Assembly (NCBI GenBank): GCA_028554645.1 | Contig: JAQOOI010000021.1 | Span: 1,178,001-1,242,000, forward strand | Source: Omphalotus guepiniiformis | Taxonomy: Eukaryota > Basidiomycota > Agaricomycetes > Agaricales > Omphalotaceae | DNA length: 64,000 bases | Direction: 5' to 3' | Made by a program: the position numbers and the translations under genes | Shown: positions 58,451 to 64,000 of the stretch, in pieces | Position numbering within the stretch: position 1 is the stretch's first letter | How the letters are laid out: the number at the start of each line of letters is the position of its first letter | Notes under the pieces: model-generated | What the model saw: only the letters and a program-made list of their open reading frames with translations | Databases searched by the model: none | Told to the model about the DNA's origin: nothing

Positions 58451-59652
58451 TTAAGCATCATCTACGAGATGCAAATCCTCGATGCTCCATTTCGTTCTGG
58501 GACTGATGGTATAGGGATCATGATCTGCAGAGAGGAACCGACCCATAGAGGCCCAGGCGATCATTGCGGCGTTGTCTGGGGTGAGAGGTGAGTGAAATGC
58601 GTGAAGAGAGGGAGCAAAAGTGCGTACCAGTGCAGAGATGTGCTGGAGGAAAGACTACCTGGATTGGTGTGTTCGTTAGGCAGGCGGATAACCTGGTGAA
58701 AAAGAAATGAGAAGTAGTGCAAGTAAGCAGGATGGGACCGTCACCTTTCACGTAGAAGCATGTTGCTGGCTACGCCACCACTTACGACAAGATGACGGAT
58801 TTGAATCTGGTTGCGTTCACAGTCCTCAAGAGCGAGCATGAGTTTGTCTTCGAGTTGACGAAACGCGGAGCGCTGAAACTCTCTTCCGATCGCAAGCTTG
58901 TGACACAAAGAAAGATTATGTATACCACCGGTACGGAAGAGATAACGCTCGAGGTGAGAATGAAAGGAAGAGTAAGAGAACGCAAGCTGCGCGTGTAGAG
59001 GTCTTGGGAACGCCGGAAACTCGAGTGGGAGCTCACCGGGTGTAGGATCTGCACAAAATTGCTCTAGAGCAGGACCTGGGCCTCTACCTGACCATGGAAG
59101 CTGGAGGAGACGAGAAATTTTGTCAAAGGTGCGTCCGATAGATTCGTCTCTTGTCGTTGCGAGAATACGGAAGGAGGTTTCGGATTTCGCGAGTAGGAGC
59201 AATGTGTGGCCACCTGATACGAGAAGAGTGAGAAAGGGAAACTGTGGTGAGCTCTCTGCAGAGGGAGATGTCAGCAACGGAGTCAACGCGTGCGCCACCA
59301 TGTGATGTACACCGACGAGAGGCTTGTTGAGCGCTGCTGCGAGAGACTTGGCAGCATTTGAACAGACACCAAGACATCCGCCTATTCCAGGACCTCTGGT
59401 GAACGCTACGCCATCGATGGCGGACATGTCGAGAGCAGCGTCGTCGAGAGCGCGTCTGACAGCAGTGGGCATGTTACGCTGGTGAGCAAGGACAGCTGCG
59501 GCTGGATGTATGCCGCCAAACTGCTCATGAACGTCGTGTTGCTTGATGACGACATTAGAAAGGATATGACGAGCAGAAGTGACGATGGCAGCACAAGTGT
59601 CGTCTGCGGAAGATTCGAGTGCGAGTACAGTGAACGCCCTCCGAGTAAGCAT
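58451..59652 (-). CDS. QRI7: Mitochondrial tRNA threonylcarbamoyladenosine synthase Qri7
   Basis: Qri7 (OSGEPL1, TsaD family) puts the t6A modification on ANN-decoding mitochondrial tRNAs. Three exons (58745-59652, 58628-58692, 58451-58575) join in phase to give 365 residues. The start is the ATG at 59652 (MLTRRAFTVLALESSADDTC); the upstream GTG at 59679 was rejected. Family motifs in order are LALESSADDTCAA, GGIHPAAAVLAHQRNM, FTRGPGIGGCLGVCSNAAKS, the metal-binding pair in GVHHMVAHAL, LLVSGGHTLLL, RDESIGRTFDKISRLL, LVVSGGVASNMLL and DNAAMIAWASMGRF. The N-terminus is short for a targeting peptide but basic. It is head-to-head with mL58, only 33 bp between start codons. Confidence 0.96.
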
Positions 59653-59685
59653 ATGTGACCATTGTGACCTGTGTGACACGCAACT
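59653..59685. promoter_or_regulatory. Ultra-short divergent spacer between Qri7 and mL58
   Basis: Only 33 bp separate the two start codons. It contains GTGACC/GTGTGAC-like repeats. Untranslated leaders of both genes must overlap or each transcript must start inside the other gene's coding region. Confidence 0.7.
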
Positions 59686-60237
59686 ATGCTTGGACGTGCA
59701 CTTGTACGAGGGTACGCGACTAAATGGCCTCGTCCAAAGCCTGGCACCTCAGAGAGACCCCCTTATCGTGCTCCTGATCCTCTTCAGAATAAATCTTCTA
59801 CTCAGCTTCCAGACGGTCTGTCTTTTGTTCATCGACCACCACCAACTGCACCCTCACCAGTCTCGTACACGACAAATCCTCTTTCTCCTCTTCTCCGTCC
59901 ACCAACCCAGTCTCAGCCTTTTCCTGCTCTTCCTCCTCCTATTCGTCCTTCAGCCAACAAGACAGAAACAGATCTTCCAACTCCCGCCACTTCAGAGCAG
60001 ATTGCTGAAATACGTCGTCTGCGTGCTCTTAACCCTCTCAAATTCACCCGCGGTGTACTAGCCAAGCGGTTCGGCTGCACCCAGAATTTTGTTGGTCTGG
60101 TTGCTGCGACCAAGAAATCCACCCGCAAGGCTCTCGTATCTCGTAGAGATGCCTTGCATCAGGCAGACAGGAACAAGTGGAGCGAAAAAAGGTCTTTGGT
60201 TGTTGCTATTCGCAATAAGAGACGCTCGTATTGGTGA
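59686..60237 (+). CDS. Mitochondrial large-subunit ribosomal protein mL58 (MrpL20)
   Basis: A single exon of 183 residues. mL58 is a fungal-specific mitoribosome subunit. The N-terminus (MLGRALVRGYATKWPRPKPG) is a typical presequence. A proline-rich region of about 60 residues follows. The MRP-L20 domain reads SEQIAEIRRLRALNPLKFTR, GVLAKRFGCTQNFVGLVAAT, and a basic C-terminus KWSEKRSLVVAIRNKRRSYW. The presence of Qri7, a mitochondrial tRNA-modification enzyme, on the other side of a 33-bp spacer puts two mitochondrial translation genes under one promoter region. It is convergent with Tad3, 68 bp between stops. Confidence 0.92.
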   Translation: MLGRALVRGYATKWPRPKPGTSERPPYRAPDPLQNKSSTQLPDGLSFVHRPPPTAPSPVSYTTNPLSPLLRPPTQSQPFPALPPPIRPSANKTETDLPTPATSEQIAEIRRLRALNPLKFTRGVLAKRFGCTQNFVGLVAATKKSTRKALVSRRDALHQADRNKWSEKRSLVVAIRNKRRSYW

Positions 60238-60305
60238 TCTGTAGGTATCTAACTCTCGTCTTTTACACCGTATGGAATCTCATTTTTCCTTGCAAATTTA
60301 GAGGA

Positions 60306-61388
60306 TTACGCATCTATATCATCATCTAATACCACAACCCCGGCTCCTTCCTTCCAACTACATATCTCAAAACGATGATTCACACCAGGCAAACTGGGCA
60401 GACAAGCCAGCCCTCCGCACCCTCCCGTCTTTCTCATCGGGACCAAGTAGAATACTTGTTTAACTCGTGAATGCAGCAATGCCATGCTGCACATAATACA
60501 TGGCTCGTGAGTTATGAACACCGTCTGTGATGTGAGTAGGTAGTTTGATGATTCCGCCGCCTCATTGTCTGCCATTTGTCGGATGAGTGCAATAACAGCG
60601 TGTCGCAATGGGTGTCCTGTCGATTTTCTTGTGTCGTGTGCGACGGCGAGCATGTTTTCTTCGTATGGCACGGCAACGCAAGCTGCAATCGGAAGCTAGG
60701 TGAAATTGTCAAGTGAATATGTGCTGAAAAAAATCAAAGCAAACTACTAGCCTCTCCTTTCTTTTGCGCACTCAACCCCTCCTCTGCAACCTTTTTCATC
60801 ATCTCCCTTGCCCATCTCACTTGTCCTACCGTCCAGGCCTCCGACTCTCCTTTCCTCCGCGGGGCGTAAAACGTAGGCCAAAACGTGCATTTGAGACTGA
60901 GAGACGTCAGCGTAAGCGCTGCACTCGTCGGCACTAATTCTTGTACTGGATCAGGCAGGATCAGGTCGTCAGGTAGTATAGGTGGTGTCGGTGAGATTGT
61001 TAGCAATAGTGTGGTCTTGGACCTTTGTTTTCGGATCCTTTTTAGGTGTCCTAAGGAGGGGTTATCTAGACCTGTTGTTTTGAGCCATCTGAGGGAGGAG
61101 CGAGGTTGGTTTGGAGTTTTAAAGAAGGGGACCTTGCGTACTTGAGTAAGGTTGTGATATGTCGAGGATCTGGGATGTCGACGACCCATGCTAGGACTGA
61201 ATGGAGAGTCGAAGAAAAGAAAGTGCATGGAAGATATTTAGCTCACCTGTTCTAATTGTCTCGAGCTCTTCCTCTTCAGGTGGAGGTTTGATGCGTATAA
61301 ACGGGAGTGAATCTTCTTCTACCACAGGGTCTTCTTGGTTGACTATCGAGAGTATACCATCATTATCAGTATCAGATGTCCCATCCAT
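60306..61388 (-). CDS. TAD3: tRNA-specific adenosine deaminase subunit Tad3
   Basis: Tad3 is the non-catalytic partner of Tad2 in the enzyme that makes inosine at tRNA wobble position 34. Three exons (61247-61388, 60752-61140, 60306-60695) give 306 residues. The deaminase fold shows the zinc ligand histidine in GHPLRHAVIALI and the PCxxC pair in THEPCIMCSMALLHSRVKQV, then PMRKTGGCGGLACLPSLPGV. In the HAV motif the glutamate needed for catalysis in Tad2 (HAE) is valine, as known for Tad3. The second intron (60696-60751) is best explained with a GC donor (GAG|GCTAGT), giving LPIAACVAVPYEE; a GT donor three bases downstream paired with a later acceptor also keeps frame. Start at 61388. Confidence 0.93.
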
Positions 61389-61829
61389 AACGGCAGAATT
61401 TGAAACGTGTAGTACTCTTCATCTAGTGGTATTTCTCAGAGTTGCAGAGGTTGATTCCGTCAAGGATAAGAGATCGCGCTACATACTTAAGTGAATCAGA
61501 CTCCTCTGCCCACTGGGTGTATGCGCTGTAGAAATCCCGCCTCACTCACCCTTGCCAGATTTTTCAACGTAACAGACAATCGAGAAATCAGGAAACCGTT
61601 TCAACTTTTGAATTGTGTGCGATTGATCATTGAAAGAGGTTCGATTAGGCATACCGGTGTATGTGATAATTTGCACTACGAAACCGACGTGACTCAAACA
61701 TTGTAATTTTACGACTATCTGGCGATTGTGTCTGCTATACAAGATTCTTTGACCAGCGTAAATAAAAATGGAGTGCAAGAGGTGGGTGTCTTATAGGGAC
61801 ATAGCTGGGCGTTGCGCAGGGAAACCTTG

Positions 61830-61905
61830 AGTTCGAGGGCATCCCAGAGTTGAATTTGTTCTCTACGTGTCGAACAAATTCAACTCTGGGATGCCCTCGA
61901 ACTCA
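61830..61905. repeat. Perfect 33-bp inverted repeat (10-nt loop)
   Basis: Left arm 61830-61862 (begins GAGTTCGAGGGCATCCCAGA) and right arm 61873-61905 (ends GATGCCCTCGAACTC) are exact reverse complements, separated by TCTACGTGTC. It lies beyond the 3' end of the FunK1-type relic and would form a very stable hairpin. Confidence 0.97.
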
Positions 61906-63800
61906 TCTCTGGTTACCCTTCTTTTCACCAAATCTCTTTACCTAAAACTGCTTTATCCTCGAGTGCCGTCTGAGATATTTGAACTTGAGGCGGCGGCAAC
62001 ATCAGATCCGAGATTAGAGCCCGTACCGGATGTACTGGATTTCTGCGATGAGGAATTATCCTGGAGAGGGACAGGTTGGGCAGCAAGCTTGTGTGGCCAT
62101 TGATGCAAGAAAAGGAGAAAAGGTTGAGACATTTGTCAAGAATGCCCATTAGATGATCCGATGTGTACGTTTCCTCCGACTAGTAAACTGCGGTGAGAAT
62201 TGGGCGCCTGGGTCTATCACGTAGCGTGTTTTGCAAATCTGAATGTAACACCAGAGCAAGCCCTTGAATACATACCCGATCTTCGTCAGTCACTAGCCCC
62301 GTTAGTCGTTCCGAGAGCATGCAAACACCCTTTGCTACCCCTTTCAATGGTAAACCATCCTCGTCAATGAAGAGACTATTAAGAACATTTCAACGGTTTG
62401 ACTGAAGCTTTCCGAGGCGAACAGAAAACGCAGGGTCTCCCATAGCAGAACATGGAGGAATGACTCTAGATCATCCTGCTTAGTGTGCTCAAGTCCTTCC
62501 TTTTCTCCTGGCTTGTAGCTGCGCAGAGATGAATTGCCATGTACCCTATTCAGCGAAACAATAAATCAGCTATGAAAGCTTCGACTGGTTAAGAAGACTT
62601 ACTGTGCGATCGGTAGTCAAAGATCGACGTGTTCCCGGAGTTTTACAAAGTTCCCATTCAATCAGCAATCCTTGAGGCTATTTGTCTTCTTGACGCGATA
62701 AGGATATTTCCTGGGCTGATGTCCCTGTGAAGAATGCCAAAGTTTTTACATGGGCTACGAAGCAGAAATATCAATTGACACCAACAGAAGAGAGCATTAG
62801 GCTACGTACCTCGCATCGCATCACGAACAACTGAACTAGCTCACGGGTCGACTTGAAGGTGTGCAGGCTATCACCTACGGTATCAAAACCAATCGGCGGT
62901 GCCTGTGTGCGTGAAGCATGCGTGCAGTCTGCAAAGTAACCGCCACCGTGCAAGAGCACTCTCCATCAACATCCCCATAGCACAAGCATGTTCGTGCATT
63001 CGGTATTTGTGCATCATTCGACCGTTTACATGTCTTGCCTTCTTGAAGATCCTCAGTGACGATATACCACACATCCTTCAGCCAGACTTGGTGCTTTCGG
63101 ACTGGATCCCATGCGACGTAACCTCGAGTTCCACGCCCGGCAGATACATCAGAGCTCTGATGATATTGAGGGTTCGACGCATAGAAGTAGGACGTACCAA
63201 CCTTGAAGTTGAAGAGGGGATCTGCTGCTTTCAAATGGAGTTTTCCACGAGCCTCTGCGGCTTGTGCAATCTTGAAATCTTGCTCGTCGATGACAGTCTC
63301 TACAGGTGTATCCGCACCTCTCGAAGCATCATCTGCTTTAATAAATGCCCAGTAGAACTCGGCTACTTTAGCACCGTCGGTGTCAAGGAATATCCTCTCG
63401 GTAACAACTGCCCGATCCCAGCGTGACAGGCGAACAAACACCCGGGGGGGTTGAGGTTTCTGGCCATTGAATACTGACTTTGTTGCCTTTTGACCAATGA
63501 AAACAGGATGAGCAAAGTTGAGACGTTGGTGTGAAATGGGCAGCTGCGTAACGAATAATCTTTTCACGGGTATCTTCAGATTTCGAGCCTTCAGCCTGAA
63601 AAGGCTTGTCAGAGCGATCGTTGAAAGGATCATCCGACAGACTGTATTCGAATCCTCGTGAAATAGCATCTCTCCAAATTCAGGCGTTCCGTTCTTCACT
63701 GCCCCTACATTGTAGTAGCAACCATCGGGTTTTTCTTTCAGGCTAGTGTGCGGGTCATGTCTGAGACTTGTGCTCTAGAGGACTACATCCTCGAAAACGC
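61860..63800 (-). pseudogene. Degraded FunK1-type fungal protein kinase
   Basis: FunK1 kinases are expanded in mushroom-forming fungi. Family blocks occur on the minus strand in the right order but in changing frames: DDPFNDRSDKPFQAEGSK, then SRWDRAVVTERIFLD, RGTRGYVAWDPVRKHQVWLK, VPxCxCYGDVDGE-like sequence, the catalytic loop ILHRDISPGNILI (about 62700), GLLIEWELCKTPGTRRSL and GTWQFISA (about 62530), and HTKQDDLESFLHVLLWE. Consecutive blocks need single-base shifts that no plausible intron supplies: near 62820, between ILIA and GLLIEW, and after GTWQFISA. The DFG-type aspartate is also replaced by Glu (LIEWEL, usually LIDWDL). I take this as a pseudogene. Limits are approximate, and sequencing errors could account for some shifts. 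Confidence 0.75.
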
Positions 63801-64000
63801 TAGATAAATCGATGCTACAAAGTCGAAGATCAAATTACATGAAGAGGTAGAAAGCTGGACAAGTGACACGCATATAAATCGTACATTTCCTTCTCATTTC
63901 CAGCTTTCGTTCGTAGCGGCCCACGTCAAGCGTACTCCGTGGGTTGTCGGGGTTGTCGACAGGAGGCTTCAATTTGTTCGGAAACAAACTTGTTGTGAAA

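Noticed and set aside
60306..60695. Loss of the catalytic glutamate in Tad3 as a sign of a broken gene
   Set aside because: Val in place of Glu in the HAE motif is the known normal state of Tad3; catalysis is by Tad2.

Overview
The window is nuclear DNA of a basidiomycete fungus, almost certainly an Agaricomycete. Genes are dense and cut by many 50-65 nt GT-AG introns. Splicing restores recognisable eukaryotic proteins. A FunK1-type kinase and a DUF6534-like membrane protein, families typical of mushroom-forming fungi, are present. All names come from reading motifs in the translated sequence; no database search was run.

Layout. 1-1772: 5' part of PRP8 (runs off the left edge). 2932-3979: PHO80/Pcl-type cyclin. 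4225-5515: SIKE/FGFR1OP2-like coiled-coil protein. 5577-8158: SAP-domain protein, head-to-head with a PHD-finger protein (8305-9812). 10067-11360: actin-capping protein alpha. 11520-about 13390: FAD monooxygenase. 13867-13948: tRNA-Ser(GCT). 14038-14646: mitochondrial uS12. 14781-18241: Spo71/Mug56-type PH protein. 18541-20327: alternative oxidase. 20328-23768: 3.4 kb without a gene, holding a 62-bp tandem duplication. 23769-25723: CENP-B/Psq-type DNA-binding protein. 25724-28349: 2.6 kb without a convincing gene. 28350-31557: Zn2Cys6 factor with a suspicious 65-bp duplication-flanked insertion in its zinc cluster. 31902-32381: TOM22. 32770-34276: NDUFA9. 34423-34792: UPF0390. 35456-37629: Sas10/Utp3. 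37905-44346: ABCC transporter. 44392-45483: Fcf2. 45550-46533: COQ5. 46754-49560: cullin-1. 50141-52208: DUF6534-like protein. 52701-54332: Rtt109. 55456-57708: Ser/Pro-rich protein of unknown function. 58451-59652: Qri7. 59686-60237: mL58. 60306-61388: Tad3. 61860-63800: degraded FunK1 kinase, with a perfect 33-bp inverted repeat at its 3' end.

How the genes relate. Most are unrelated housekeeping loci. Two themes recur. Mitochondrial function is represented by uS12m, AOX, TOM22, NDUFA9, COQ5, Qri7 and mL58. Ribosome and RNA biogenesis is represented by Sas10, Fcf2, UPF0390, Tad3, PRP8 and tRNA-Ser. Several pairs are head-to-head with very short shared promoters (33 bp for Qri7/mL58, 66 bp for Fcf2/COQ5, 146 bp for SAP/PHD and for NDUFA9/UPF0390).

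I found no defence system, CRISPR array, biosynthetic cluster or intact transposon. The most unusual signals are small-scale: the insertion in the zinc-cluster exon, likely GC-AG introns in PRP8 and TAD3, a coding-compatible 51-nt intron in the cullin, the multiply frameshifted FunK1 relic and its hairpin.
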